Below are positions 25,810-35,084 of a stretch of 64,000 nt of DNA, in pieces (the stretch's first letter is position 1; each line of letters opens with the position of its first letter). The stretch is from contig DFEB01000032.1 of NCBI GenBank assembly GCA_002368605.1, positions 1 through 64,000 of the forward strand, in the 5' to 3' direction. A program made the position numbers and the translations under genes. This DNA comes from Treponema sp. UBA3813. GTDB lineage: Bacteria > Spirochaetota > Spirochaetia > Treponematales > Treponemataceae. The notes below the pieces were generated by a model. The model made no database searches. It was not told the DNA's origin and worked only from the letters and a program-made list of their open reading frames with translations.

Positions 25810-27420
25810 TTAATTTTTTGATGAAAGCTGAAATCTTATCTCAAATTTTGCTCCGCCCAGACTCTGGCTTTTTTCCACTGTGATAATGGCTCCGGTTGCA
25901 TCAGCGATTGCTTTTACGGTGGCAAGACCTAAGCCTGTGTGATTCTGCCTGTCGCTTTCATTTCGTTTGCTGTAAAAGCGGTTGAAGATTTTTTCGCGGC
26001 TGTTTTCGGAAATTCCCTTTCCGTCGTCTTCTACTATGAGAGAGACACTGTTTTTCCCGCCCGTGATTTTTACGCTTACCTTTGATTTTGCGAAGCCTGC
26101 GGCGTTTTCAATGAGATTTTCGGCAATCCTGTCAAAATAGTCGGCCGGCATCTTCAATCTTATGGATTCATCTTCTGTTGAAAAAAGAAATTTAATGGAA
26201 GAAAAGGATTTTTTGAGTCTGGAAATAATATTTTTGCAGGAGTCTGAAATCAAAAGATCCGATTTTTCGCTTTCACTCAGCCCTGCGTCGATTTTGCTGA
26301 TATTCCTGACCCCTGTGAGGAGATTTTGCAGGTGGGTGACTTCTTCGGTGATGGCTTTCGTGAATTCTTTTCTTTCTTCGCCTGAGAGGTTTTCGTTTTC
26401 AAGGACTTCGGTGCATGAGCGGATTGCGGCCAGAGGATTTTTGAATTCGTGGGATACATCGCTTGAAAAACTTTCGATGAATCTGATTCTTGCGCTGAGT
26501 TTTTCCAGCAGGGCAGAGAATGAGCGGGAAAGTACACCTATTTCGTCATGGCGTTTTTTCCCGGTGAAGGAGCTTGAAAGAAGCCTGCCTCGTGAGTCTG
26601 CGCTTTTTTCGCTTTCGGCCGCCAGATGTTTTAGGGGAAGGGTGATTCGGAAGGCAAAAAATATGGAAACCAGAAGGACGAAAATCAGGGAGCCTAAAAA
26701 GACTTTTCCCAAATCAAGGCGGAGTTCATAGAGATTTCGCAGGATTTTATAGGTGGAGGAACTTACAAGGACGACACCCTGTACTGAATCTGTTTTTCCG
26801 TCAAAAATCGGAAGGGCTGAATAGAGTGTGACTGTCGCTCCGTCTGCGGAAAATCGCGTGGTAGAGCCGTAAAATCCTTGAAGGGCGGCACTGATTTCCT
26901 TTCCGTCGTAGGATGATTTTGAGGTGTAATAATCCGTGGCAAAGGGATTTTGTGAGGGCGGGCGGAAGAACTTTCGGTACACCCTGATTGGAATAGAAAA
27001 AAGACGGTAAAGAAGCCTTTTTTCGGCTGATTTTTTAACTTCATCTGCCGAATGAGAAGCCACTTCGTAGCTGGAAGAAGTTGCTTTTTTTTCATCTGTG
27101 GCATTTTCATTATGAAAACTGATGGTCGCTGAGTCTGCAAGTAATTTTTTGTCTATGCCTATGATTCTGATTCTGGCATCAAAATTTCCCTCCATGGCAA
27201 GAAGAAGCTCCCCTGCCTTTTTGGAGTCAAGGTCGCTTTGGGAAAGGGAAGCCGACAGAATCCGCCCCTGCTGTACATTTGACCTTTCTGTAAGCTCCAG
27301 AAGCTGTTTTTCGTAGGTTTTGAGTGCCATAGTTATGGCAACAGGAATGAAGGCAATGAGAATCAGAAAAACTGAAATCTGAATCGAAATGCTGACAAAA
27401 AATCTTGGTTTTATTTCCAT
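25810..27420 (-). CDS. sensor histidine kinase, CreC-like
   Basis: This 536-residue membrane histidine kinase has two membrane helices (about residues 9-29 and 240-262) flanking a periplasmic sensor of about 210 residues, then a HAMP region. The phosphoacceptor helix is SSDVSHEFKNPLAAIRSC (His near residue 325). Catalytic boxes are N (AENLIENAAGFAKS), G1 (VEDDGKGIS) and G2 (HTGLGLATVKAI). It starts four bases after the response-regulator stop, and a CreD-family protein is encoded just upstream, so it most resembles CreC of a CreBCD circuit. The signal is unknown. Confidence 0.85.
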   Translation of the reverse strand: MEIKPRFFVSISIQISVFLILIAFIPVAITMALKTYEKQLLELTERSNVQQGRILSASLSQSDLDSKKAGELLLAMEGNFDARIRIIGIDKKLLADSATISFHNENATDEKKATSSSYEVASHSADEVKKSAEKRLLYRLFSIPIRVYRKFFRPPSQNPFATDYYTSKSSYDGKEISAALQGFYGSTTRFSADGATVTLYSALPIFDGKTDSVQGVVLVSSSTYKILRNLYELRLDLGKVFLGSLIFVLLVSIFFAFRITLPLKHLAAESEKSADSRGRLLSSSFTGKKRHDEIGVLSRSFSALLEKLSARIRFIESFSSDVSHEFKNPLAAIRSCTEVLENENLSGEERKEFTKAITEEVTHLQNLLTGVRNISKIDAGLSESEKSDLLISDSCKNIISRLKKSFSSIKFLFSTEDESIRLKMPADYFDRIAENLIENAAGFAKSKVSVKITGGKNSVSLIVEDDGKGISENSREKIFNRFYSKRNESDRQNHTGLGLATVKAIADATGAIITVEKSQSLGGAKFEIRFQLSSKN

Positions 27421-27423
27421 ATA

Positions 27424-28203
27424 TTATGCCTTTTCTGCAATGAATTTGTAGCCCATTCCGTAGACTGTCTCAATTTTTTCCCCGCCGATTTTTTTGCGAA
27501 GGCGCTTTATATGGCAGTCAATGGCCCGGTCGTTGAGGTAAATATCTTCGGGGTAGGCGATTTGGATTAGCTGTTCCCTCGTAAAAACACTGCCTTCGTT
27601 TTTCATAAAATGCTCAAGAAGGCGGAATTCTGTGACTGTGAGGGCAATTTCGCTTTTTGAGCCGTTTTCTTCGCTCCATGCAGAAAAAGTCCTTGTGTCC
27701 AAAAAGAGACATCCTTTTCTGACAATGTTTTCATCTTCCTTGTCTTTTCCGTCGGAGTCTTTGATGACGGAATCTTGAACTTGAAGAGGTGAAATTTTTT
27801 TGTAGCGGCGGAGAAGCACTTTGACTCTGGCCGCAAGTTCCTTCATGGAAAAGGGCTTGGTCAGGTAATCGTCTGCTCCCAGCTCAAGCCCCAGCACTTT
27901 GTCAAATTCCTCGTCCCGGCTGGTAAGGAAAATCGCCGGAATATCTGGAAAATTCGCCTTGTATTCCCGCAAAAACATGATTCCGTCCATCACAGGCATC
28001 ATTATGTCGAGGATGTAAAGATCCGGCACATTCCCGCTTTTTAAATCAAGCAGGGCTGCCTGACCGTCAGAAAATTCCGTGACGGAAAAGCCTTCTGTTT
28101 CAAGAAATTTCCTGACTGGTAGACGCACATTTTTTTCGTCATCAACAATCGCTATGGTCGCTTTGCACTGGCTGTACTTCTTCTGAAATTCCATCTTCTC
28201 CAT
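27424..28203 (-). CDS. OmpR-family response regulator, CreB-like
   Basis: This 259-residue two-component regulator has a receiver domain with DDE near residue 21, the phosphoacceptor Asp in LYILDIMMPVMDG, and the Thr and Lys of LTSRDEEFD and DDYLTKPF. A winged-helix DNA-binding domain follows (TVTEFRLLEHFMKNEG, then VYGMGYKF). It should control genes in response to the adjacent kinase, probably including creD. Its start lies inside the 3' end of creD, a 62-base overlap (53 if the ATG at 28194 is used). Confidence 0.88.
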   Translation of the reverse strand: MEKMEFQKKYSQCKATIAIVDDEKNVRLPVRKFLETEGFSVTEFSDGQAALLDLKSGNVPDLYILDIMMPVMDGIMFLREYKANFPDIPAIFLTSRDEEFDKVLGLELGADDYLTKPFSMKELAARVKVLLRRYKKISPLQVQDSVIKDSDGKDKEDENIVRKGCLFLDTRTFSAWSEENGSKSEIALTVTEFRLLEHFMKNEGSVFTREQLIQIAYPEDIYLNDRAIDCHIKRLRKKIGGEKIETVYGMGYKFIAEKA

Positions 28204-29428
28204 GATGAAAGAGTATACCGTTTCTCGTGAAGAACATTAAGAGCGTGACGACGATAAAGGCAAAAAGCGAGCCGATTAAAAGGGCGTAATCTTCCGATTT
28301 GAGGGAAAGATAGAGATAAGCGTAAAGGACGATAAAAACTCCGCTCATGACAAATCCGAATCTTTTCTTTTTGGAAATTGATGCGATGTAAGAAGATGTG
28401 CTTAATCCTGCCGCAAGGGAAGCGAGGATGTAAGACAGACCGAATGAAATGTGCTCCGACATTGCCAGCAAAAGCAGGAAGAAAAGAACGCAGGCCGCTC
28501 CGCTCAAAAGATACTGCAGGGGATGAAGATTGATGTGGGCGAAGGCCTCGAACAAAAAGAGTACGATAAAAGGCACGATGATGAACAAGAATCCGTAAGT
28601 GACGGCACGGTCGAGTTTTTTGTATACATTCACCGGGTCAACGAAGTCGAAGCCAATGGAGTGTCCGGCATTTTTGTCTGCGAAAGGAATGCTCCACTCT
28701 GCGTGAAAGCCTTTTTCCGTGATTTCGTGCCTGTCGGGAAGCATGTCGTAGCCTGTGAATCCGGGAGAAACCCAGTCGGAAGTGACAGAAAGACTTGTGT
28801 CGGTAGCGTCAACGCCTGTGGAAAATGACAAGGCTCCCCGGATTTTTATGTCGCTTTCAAAAGAGATTTTTCCTTTTTCCAGCTTGATGTCGCTTGCGAT
28901 TCCTGAAAATCCAGTCACGCTGGTGAGATAGACTTCGTGAGATTTTCCGTTGATTTTGAAAACCGGCTTGTTTTGAAGCGAACGGTCTGAGATGGTAAAA
29001 AGTAAAAATGCCTCGTCCAGTTTGTATTTTTGTGAAGAAAAGTCTTCGATTTCAAATTCTGCCTTGACGCTTAAATCTCCTGAAAAAACCGGGGCAGAGT
29101 AGATTCCCACAGTGCGTTTTTCGGTCTCAAGGTTCGCCTTGTAGGAAAGACTTTCAGGACTTATGAATTTGTGAAGCCTGTTTACTTCCTTTTTTTCTTC
29201 GCCGTTGGGAAGTTTTGTGTAGACTGTTTGCTCGTAAGGAAGGACTATGACAGGTCCTCCAGATTTGAATTTTCCCCCGGCCGATTCGGAAATTGAGCGA
29301 AGGGCTGTGTTGTAGGCATATTCCCTGTCTTCCAGCTTTGACTTAATCATCGTGTTTCCGATAAGAAGCAGAATGACGATGATTCCGATAAGAATAAGTT
29401 TGACGGTTAAAGCAGATGGCTTTTTCAT
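28142..29428 (-). CDS. creD: CreD-like inner-membrane protein
   Basis: This protein of about 428 residues resembles CreD, an inner-membrane protein under CreBC control in enterobacteria and linked to envelope integrity and beta-lactam response. It has one N-terminal helix (residues 10-28), a beta-rich periplasmic domain of about 250 residues (PVIVLPYEQTVYTKLPNGEEKK, then HAEWSIPFADKNAGHSIGFDFVDPVNVYKKLDRAVTYG), then five or six C-terminal helices. The start at 29428 has AGGAGA just upstream; the longer upstream frame lacks support. A GC-rich hairpin abuts that Shine-Dalgarno. Kinase and regulator genes follow. Confidence 0.82.
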   Translation of the reverse strand: MKKPSALTVKLILIGIIVILLLIGNTMIKSKLEDREYAYNTALRSISESAGGKFKSGGPVIVLPYEQTVYTKLPNGEEKKEVNRLHKFISPESLSYKANLETEKRTVGIYSAPVFSGDLSVKAEFEIEDFSSQKYKLDEAFLLFTISDRSLQNKPVFKINGKSHEVYLTSVTGFSGIASDIKLEKGKISFESDIKIRGALSFSTGVDATDTSLSVTSDWVSPGFTGYDMLPDRHEITEKGFHAEWSIPFADKNAGHSIGFDFVDPVNVYKKLDRAVTYGFLFIIVPFIVLFLFEAFAHINLHPLQYLLSGAACVLFFLLLLAMSEHISFGLSYILASLAAGLSTSSYIASISKKKRFGFVMSGVFIVLYAYLYLSLKSEDYALLIGSLFAFIVVTLLMFFTRNGILFHHGEDGISEEVQPVQSDHSDC

Positions 29429-29444
29429 AAATAAATCTCCTGTG

Positions 29445-29463
29445 AGCGGCTTTAGCGGCCGCT
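29445..29463. promoter_or_regulatory. GC-rich hairpin in the creD leader
   Basis: AGCGGC (29445-29450) and GCCGCT (29458-29463) form a 6-bp stem with a 7-base loop. It lies directly upstream of the creD Shine-Dalgarno on the minus strand. There is no T tract, so it is more likely a leader element than a terminator. Confidence 0.35.
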
Positions 29464-29556
29464 TTGTGTTTGATAAGGAGATTTTAAAAAGAAAATAAGG
29501 CAAAAATGTGGCGAAATTGTGTTGATTCTGAGGAATTTGAGCTGATTTTCAGAAAA

Positions 29557-30756
29557 TTAGTCTACCGTGGCGAAAATCTTTCCGCTGGCGGGGGTGATTT
29601 CAATCTTCTCGCCTGAAAGAACATCGGTTCCGCTTCTCACGACTTTTCCATCCTGAGTGCGCACCATTGAGTATCCCCGGTTTAAAATCGTCTGGGGGCT
29701 GGCCTGTTCCAAAATGCGGACGCTCTGCTCGACCACGGATTTCGTGTCCCTGACTTTTTGATTTATTCCCTCGATTAAGGCCGTGCGGGCATTTTCAAGG
29801 CGGTTTAAAAGGGGCTGCTCGATTGAGCGGAAACGCACTTCCATGTTTGAAACATCAAATGACTTAACCATGAGCTTCAGGCGCTCGACTTTCGTTGAAA
29901 TCTGATGATAAAACTCCTGCTTATAGGCTTCAAGTCCTTCAAGAATGTCGCTCTGCTTTGGAACCACCAGCTCTGCGGCGGCGGAGGGGGTGGGAGCACG
30001 CATGTCGGCGGCATAGTCAGAAAGTGCCCAGTCAATCTCATGACCCACTGCGCTGACCACTGGAATATGGGAAGCGGCTATGGCACGGACGACAACTTCT
30101 TCGCTGAATGGAAGCAAGTCTTCAAGGGAGCCGCCGCCCCGGCCCACGATAAGGACATCGCACATGTCAAAATCATTGGCAGTCTTAATCATGTTTGCGA
30201 TTGTGATTGCCGCTCCCTCTCCCTGAACCAGTGCGGGAAGAATCACCACATCCACTCCGGGATTTCGTCGCTTTGTAATCTGCAAAATGTCCCGCAAGGC
30301 CGCTCCTGTGGGGCTTGTGACCACGCCTATTCTCTTTGAGAAGCGGGGAATTGGCTTTTTCCGCTCTGAGTCAAAAAGTCCTTCCTGAGCCAGTTTCCGC
30401 TTTCGCTCTTCAAGAATCTGGAGAATGTTTCCCGCCCCGGCGATTTCCATTTTGCTTATGATAATCTGATAGTTTCCCCTGGGGGCATAGACTGAGACTG
30501 AGCCCGTGCATTTTACCTTCATGCCGTCTTTCGGCACAAAATCAAGGCTCATGGCCCGGCCTCGGAACATAACCGCTGAAATCTGCGCGCCCTCGTCCTT
30601 CAGGGTGAAGTAGAGGTGGCCTGAGGCGTTGGGGCGGTAGTTGGAAATCTCTCCCTCCAAGGTGATATTTGAGAAGGTGCCCTCAAGCAAATCCCGGATT
30701 AAGGAAGTGAGGTTCGTGACGGTAAAAACGGTGTCTTTTGGAAAAAGCTCAGTCAT
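29557..30756 (-). CDS. xseA: exodeoxyribonuclease VII large subunit
   Basis: This 399-residue catalytic subunit of exonuclease VII degrades single-stranded DNA to oligonucleotides. An N-terminal OB-fold (TLEGEISNYRPNASGHLYFTLKD, residues about 28-50) precedes the catalytic region with GVVTSPTGAALRDI, RGGGSLEDLLPFSEE and VSAVGHEIDWALSDYAADMRAPTPSAAAEL. A C-terminal coiled coil follows. I take the start at ATG 30756 (MTELFPKD); the 12 extra upstream codons are hydrophobic and unlike the family. It is divergent from the secretion operon. Confidence 0.95.
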   Translation of the reverse strand: MTELFPKDTVFTVTNLTSLIRDLLEGTFSNITLEGEISNYRPNASGHLYFTLKDEGAQISAVMFRGRAMSLDFVPKDGMKVKCTGSVSVYAPRGNYQIIISKMEIAGAGNILQILEERKRKLAQEGLFDSERKKPIPRFSKRIGVVTSPTGAALRDILQITKRRNPGVDVVILPALVQGEGAAITIANMIKTANDFDMCDVLIVGRGGGSLEDLLPFSEEVVVRAIAASHIPVVSAVGHEIDWALSDYAADMRAPTPSAAAELVVPKQSDILEGLEAYKQEFYHQISTKVERLKLMVKSFDVSNMEVRFRSIEQPLLNRLENARTALIEGINQKVRDTKSVVEQSVRILEQASPQTILNRGYSMVRTQDGKVVRSGTDVLSGEKIEITPASGKIFATVD

Positions 30757-30855
30757 AAATCGAATTATACAAAAAAAGAAACAAAAAAACAAAAAAAATC
30801 AGGATTTTTTTCAATCTGCATTACCGAAAATGAAAAAATTTTTCTAATAAATATG

Positions 30856-30891
30856 CAGAGCGGGGAGAAGAATAAATTTACTTTCGCTCTG
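30856..30891 (+). promoter_or_regulatory. leader hairpin before the secretion operon
   Basis: CAGAGCG (30856-30862) and CGCTCTG (30885-30891) are complementary and close over a purine-rich loop, ending at the GGGGG ribosome-binding site of the secretin gene. It could mask that site. No clear sigma-70 promoter is visible in the 145-base intergenic region, which is otherwise A-rich. Confidence 0.3.
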
Positions 30892-30901
30892 GGGGTGTTT
30901 T

Positions 30902-32914
30902 GTGTTCAGAAAAAAATCAGGACGAATTATCCTGACTATTTTGCTCGGATTTTTTTTCTTGTTAATGCCGGTTAAGCTGTCTGCCGGGGAAGCCTACGAA
31001 TTTCTTGACCGTGACATTCATGAGATTCTCTATGCCCTTTCTCTCTATACAGGCGTCTCGATTTCTGCAGACGATACTGTTTCTGGAAAGGCGGATTTTC
31101 GTTTTACTGGCGAAGATTTTTCTGATTCTTTTGATGCTTTTTTACTTCAGACTCGGCTTTATGTCGAAAAGGGGGAGAAACGCTGGACTGTCAGTCGAAT
31201 TCGAATTCAAAAGAACAATGACTTGTATGCCCTTGATGCCTTTGATGTTACGCCAATGCAGCTTTTTGAAAAAACGGCAATTGTGACGGGATTTTGCGTG
31301 ACTTATGATTCCCTTCCGTCTGTAAAAGTAAACCTTCATACAGGATTTTGTAAGGCAGAGGAGATTTTAAAGAGAATTTCTGATTTGTGCATGGGCTTTT
31401 CCCTTGAAAAGGAATCGCTGAATTCTTTTCATGTAGCTCGGTCTGGTCAGAAAATTAATCTTGGCGAAATAGGAAAAGCTCTTTTTATAGAGCAGGACGG
31501 TCGTTGGTTTGTTGATGTGCAGAATTCAAGTCTTTCGCTTGCGGCGGAAAAATTCTTCACGCTGGCGGAAAAGCAGTTTTGTTTCGCTCTTTCTGCTGAA
31601 CAGAAAATTTCGCGAGCATCTTTTTCTGCAAATTCCTTTGATGAGGCGCTTTCTCTTTTGTGTATGCAGTCTGGAGCGGAATTCAAAATTCAAGATGATA
31701 TTTATTTCTTGCTTTCTTCAAAAAATAAAAATCAAATGGCTCAGACAGGAAAAATCTGGCAGTCTTGTCAACTTCATTTTATAAAAGCATCTCAGGCTTT
31801 TACTCTTTTAAGCAAACGTTTTCCTGATATTGATTACATTCAGCTGGAAGAGACTCAGAAAATCCTTTTTCTTTCAGAAGAAGAAAAATCCGCTGACATA
31901 AAGAAATTCATTTCAGAAATTGACAAAAAGAGTGAAAGCAGGCTCGTGAATCTTAAATATATCCGTACCGATGATTTTCTTTCACATCTGCCGCCTTTTG
32001 TGGAAAAAACACAGATTTCGGATACAGGACAGGGAGATTCTTTCTTTTTTACAGGTTCGGAAACGGCATACAAACGGCTTATGGCAGAGCTTCCTCTTTT
32101 GGATAAGCCAGTTTCTAGGGTTCGCTATGACCTTCTGATTATGCAGTATCAGTCAACTGAGGGGAGTGAATGGAGTCCGAAATTTAAGGCAGGACGAGTT
32201 CATCTGGGCGATATGAATGATGCCGCAGTTCAACTGGGGAGTGTTTTGAATCTGAATCTTGATGTGGTCGGGGCATTCGGACTTCATTTTGCAGGGGAGT
32301 TACAGGCCGCAATCACCGAATCACGGGCGAAAGTCTTTGCAGACACTACATTGAACGGTGTGAGCGGGAAGCCCATCAATTTTCAAAATACGAATACTTA
32401 TCGATACCGGGATAATAATCTTGACCCGGAGACAGGAGAGCCTATTTATTCTGGTGTCACTAAAGAAATCATTTCGGGATTACGCCTTGAAGTTACGGGA
32501 ACTGTGACCGGAGACGGAATGATTACCAGCAGAATTACGGCAAGTGTTTCTCGTCAGGGAAGCGATTTATCAACGACAACAGGAAATCCGCCGCCTACAA
32601 GTGAAAAAATCATTACGACTGAGGTAAGGGCAAAATCTGGAGAACCTGTTGTTTTAAGCGGTTTGGTTCAGGAAGAAGAGACAGAAAATGTAAGCCGCCT
32701 GCCTTTCTTTTCGAAAATTCCTGTTTTGGGAAGATTTTTTAAGGCAGAGGAGAAGAGCCTTGAAAAGACAGAATTGGTGATTTATCTGCTTCCCAGTGCG
32801 GAGATTTTTGGAACGGAAGACAGAAATGAGACTGGCGATAAGGTAAAAGCGCGGCTTCTTGAACTGGCACAAAGTATAGAAATGCGAAGTGAAAAAAAGG
32901 GAGGTGAAAAATGA
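30902..32914 (+). CDS. gspD: type II secretion secretin GspD-like
   Basis: This 670-residue protein is a secretin, the outer-membrane gate of a type II secretion or type IV pilus-like system. It begins at GTG with GGGGGTG upstream and has a signal peptide (IILTILLGFFFLLMPVKLSA). Residues 30-430 hold N-domain-like repeats (for example FLLQTRLYVEKGEKRWTVSRI and SRLVNLKYIRTDDFLSHLPPF). The C-terminal secretin domain (about 450-640) shows the hallmark GEPVVLSGLVQEEE, LPFFSKIPVLGRFF and ELVIYLLP. The gene opens a 12-13-gene run, and its end overlaps gspE by four bases. With the GspG partner downstream, I favour type II over pilus. Confidence 0.88.
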   Translation: MFRKKSGRIILTILLGFFFLLMPVKLSAGEAYEFLDRDIHEILYALSLYTGVSISADDTVSGKADFRFTGEDFSDSFDAFLLQTRLYVEKGEKRWTVSRIRIQKNNDLYALDAFDVTPMQLFEKTAIVTGFCVTYDSLPSVKVNLHTGFCKAEEILKRISDLCMGFSLEKESLNSFHVARSGQKINLGEIGKALFIEQDGRWFVDVQNSSLSLAAEKFFTLAEKQFCFALSAEQKISRASFSANSFDEALSLLCMQSGAEFKIQDDIYFLLSSKNKNQMAQTGKIWQSCQLHFIKASQAFTLLSKRFPDIDYIQLEETQKILFLSEEEKSADIKKFISEIDKKSESRLVNLKYIRTDDFLSHLPPFVEKTQISDTGQGDSFFFTGSETAYKRLMAELPLLDKPVSRVRYDLLIMQYQSTEGSEWSPKFKAGRVHLGDMNDAAVQLGSVLNLNLDVVGAFGLHFAGELQAAITESRAKVFADTTLNGVSGKPINFQNTNTYRYRDNNLDPETGEPIYSGVTKEIISGLRLEVTGTVTGDGMITSRITASVSRQGSDLSTTTGNPPPTSEKIITTEVRAKSGEPVVLSGLVQEEETENVSRLPFFSKIPVLGRFFKAEEKSLEKTELVIYLLPSAEIFGTEDRNETGDKVKARLLELAQSIEMRSEKKGGEK

Positions 32915-34110
32915 AGGGAAAATTTGATTTATCGGTGTCTTTCAGTCAATACAATGGAGCGGTTGTGCTTGAAAGCGCAGAAGATTTTGTAAAAATCGGC
33001 TTGACGAATATGGACGATGAGAAAATCAAGCAGAAGCTGTCAAATTCTGTGCGGGCTTATTTCGGAATGAGAGGAAAATTTTTTTCTGACAGAGAGCGCT
33101 GTCTTTTCGTTCCCATAGATTCCCAGCGCTTAAAGCAGGAAATTTCCCTTCGTTACGGAGAAAGCTCTCGGAAAAATGAGCGCAAAAATGAGGGGAGTGA
33201 AGCCGCAATGCTTTTGGATACCCTGCTTTCTGAAGCCGGAAAAAGCGGGGCGAGCGATATCCATATAGAAGAAAAGCGTGTCCGTTTTAGGATTTCTGGT
33301 CGTCTGCGGGAAATATGTGAGCTTTCTGCTGAGAAAAGTCGCGAGCTTGTGCGCAGAATAAAGATTCTCGCAAACCTTAATGTGCTTGAGAGTCGGCGCG
33401 GTCAGGACGGAAAATTCGTTTTTCACGGAGAAAATGATATTTTTGTCCGGGTCTCTTGCTTGCCCTCTGTTTCAGCCGGCGGCGAAGGTAGTTGTGAGAG
33501 CATTGTTCTTCGTCTTCTTGATGTTAAGCGAGTTCCCCTTGCCCTTGAGGAACTGGGGTTTTCTGACAGTCAGTGCAGTCTTCTGCGAAATGTGTGCCAA
33601 AAAGAGCAGGGGCTGATTTTGATTTGCGGAGCCACGGGAAGCGGAAAATCGACGACGGCGGCCTCTCTTCTAATGGAATTGAATGAGCGTTCAGACTGCA
33701 AAAAGAAAATCATTACGATCGAAGATCCTCCAGAATATGTACTCGACGGAATTACTCAGATTCATGTGGACGAGGCAAACGGAATGTCTTTTTCTGATTC
33801 TCTCCGCTTTATTTTCCGCCAGGATCCGGATGTCATTTTTGTTGGGGAAATCAGAGACGCGCTTACGGCAAGAACTGTCTTGCAGGCCTCTCTCACCGGA
33901 CATCTTGTTTTTGCGACTGTGCACACGGCGGGAATGCAGGAAACGGCAATTCGCATGAAAGAACTGGGCGTGGATTTTTCGGAGTTCGCTTCGGTTTTGC
34001 ATGCCTGTGTTTTCCAAAAACTTACGGTAACTTCAGAAGATTCAATCAGACTTGAGGCAAATATCGTAACAAGGGATGAAAGTCCTGTTACAGGAAGGAG
34101 AATTGCATGA
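32911..34110 (+). CDS. gspE: type II secretion ATPase GspE-like
   Basis: This 399-residue cytoplasmic ATPase of the GspE/PilB family drives pseudopilus assembly. Walker A is GATGSGKSTTAASLL (about residue 240). The Asp box is IEDPPEYVLDGI, Walker B is DVIFVGEIRD (about 306), and the His box is TGHLVFATVHTA. The start of the nucleotide-binding core reads SGASDIHIEEKRVRFRISG. It is shorter than typical GspE (about 500): the N1E domain that binds GspL is much reduced, and the C-terminal tetracysteine zinc domain is absent, with the protein ending at VTGRRIA. It overlaps its neighbours by four bases on both sides. Confidence 0.92.
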   Translation: MKGKFDLSVSFSQYNGAVVLESAEDFVKIGLTNMDDEKIKQKLSNSVRAYFGMRGKFFSDRERCLFVPIDSQRLKQEISLRYGESSRKNERKNEGSEAAMLLDTLLSEAGKSGASDIHIEEKRVRFRISGRLREICELSAEKSRELVRRIKILANLNVLESRRGQDGKFVFHGENDIFVRVSCLPSVSAGGEGSCESIVLRLLDVKRVPLALEELGFSDSQCSLLRNVCQKEQGLILICGATGSGKSTTAASLLMELNERSDCKKKIITIEDPPEYVLDGITQIHVDEANGMSFSDSLRFIFRQDPDVIFVGEIRDALTARTVLQASLTGHLVFATVHTAGMQETAIRMKELGVDFSEFASVLHACVFQKLTVTSEDSIRLEANIVTRDESPVTGRRIA

Positions 34111-35084
34111 AGAATTTACTTTTTTCCAGACGAAAAGTTCTTTTTATGCTCACTGATGCTCTTTCGGAATTGCTTTCCTCAGGACTTTCTCTCCAGTCTT
34201 CCCTTTCTCTTCTCTCGGAGCGTAAGTCACCTTTGGGATTTTGTGCCTGTCATCTGCATACAGCACTTTCTAGCGGTATGACGCTTTCCGTTGCTTTTTG
34301 CTCGGCTCCAGCTTTAGCCCTTCCTGACTGGTATGCCTCTTATATTGCAGTTGCCGAAGAATGTGAGCGGATTTCGCCGATCCTTTCTCATCTGAGAAGC
34401 CTGCTTTTCCATGAAAAAATGCTCCGTGAAAAAATCTTTGCTATGCTCTCATACCCTTGCTTTGTGACTTTGCTGACGGCTGCTGCAGGATTTTTTTCAG
34501 TCTTTTATCTTCTTCCTTCGCTCTCATCTTTTTTAGGCGGAGATTTTTCAGAAGCGCAAAAGAAGGCTTTTGAAACAATGCTTTTCGCTGATGTCGGGCT
34601 CTTGACTGTTTTTGCGGCTCTTGTTTTTTTCGTAAGCAAGGTCTTTTCACCGTCACCTGTTCTGAATGTGATAAAGACTATGGCTTTTTTCAGCGAGCAT
34701 GATATTCCGACCCTTCAGGCTGTTTCCTGTGCCTTTGCCTTTGTCGGGCGGGAGAAAAAAATTGCCTTTGCCCTTTTATCCCTTCGAAACCGTCTTCTTG
34801 ATGGAGAGTCTATCGCAGACGCTTTCGGCTTCTGCCTTGAGAAGGCTGGCTTTAAGGCTGAGGGGAGACTTTTGTCTGAGTTTTTATATATTTGCGAGCA
34901 GACTGGAAATAATAATGGATTTGCGCGAAGTGCTCGTGTCCTTGAGGAAAAACAAGCCCGCAGGGAAAGAATCTTGCTTTCATCAATTCAACCGGCTTTG
35001 CTTTTGCTTGCCTCTGTATACATAACCGTAATTTTAAAAATAGCCTTTCTGCCATATCTCACTTCGTTAGGAGGAATTTTATGA
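34107..35084 (+). CDS. gspF: type II secretion platform protein GspF-like
   Basis: This 325-residue inner-membrane platform protein resembles GspF/PilC, which sits at the base of the pseudopilus and contacts the ATPase. Two cytoplasmic helical domains with similar openings (LTDALSELLSSGLSLQSSLSLL near residue 13, and KTMAFFSEHDIPTLQAVSCAF near 190) alternate with three membrane segments (about 112-142, 155-180 and 293-317). It is shorter than the usual 400 residues because the N-terminal region before the first domain is missing. It is translationally coupled to gspE and gspG. Confidence 0.85.
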   Translation: MKNLLFSRRKVLFMLTDALSELLSSGLSLQSSLSLLSERKSPLGFCACHLHTALSSGMTLSVAFCSAPALALPDWYASYIAVAEECERISPILSHLRSLLFHEKMLREKIFAMLSYPCFVTLLTAAAGFFSVFYLLPSLSSFLGGDFSEAQKKAFETMLFADVGLLTVFAALVFFVSKVFSPSPVLNVIKTMAFFSEHDIPTLQAVSCAFAFVGREKKIAFALLSLRNRLLDGESIADAFGFCLEKAGFKAEGRLLSEFLYICEQTGNNNGFARSARVLEEKQARRERILLSSIQPALLLLASVYITVILKIAFLPYLTSLGGIL

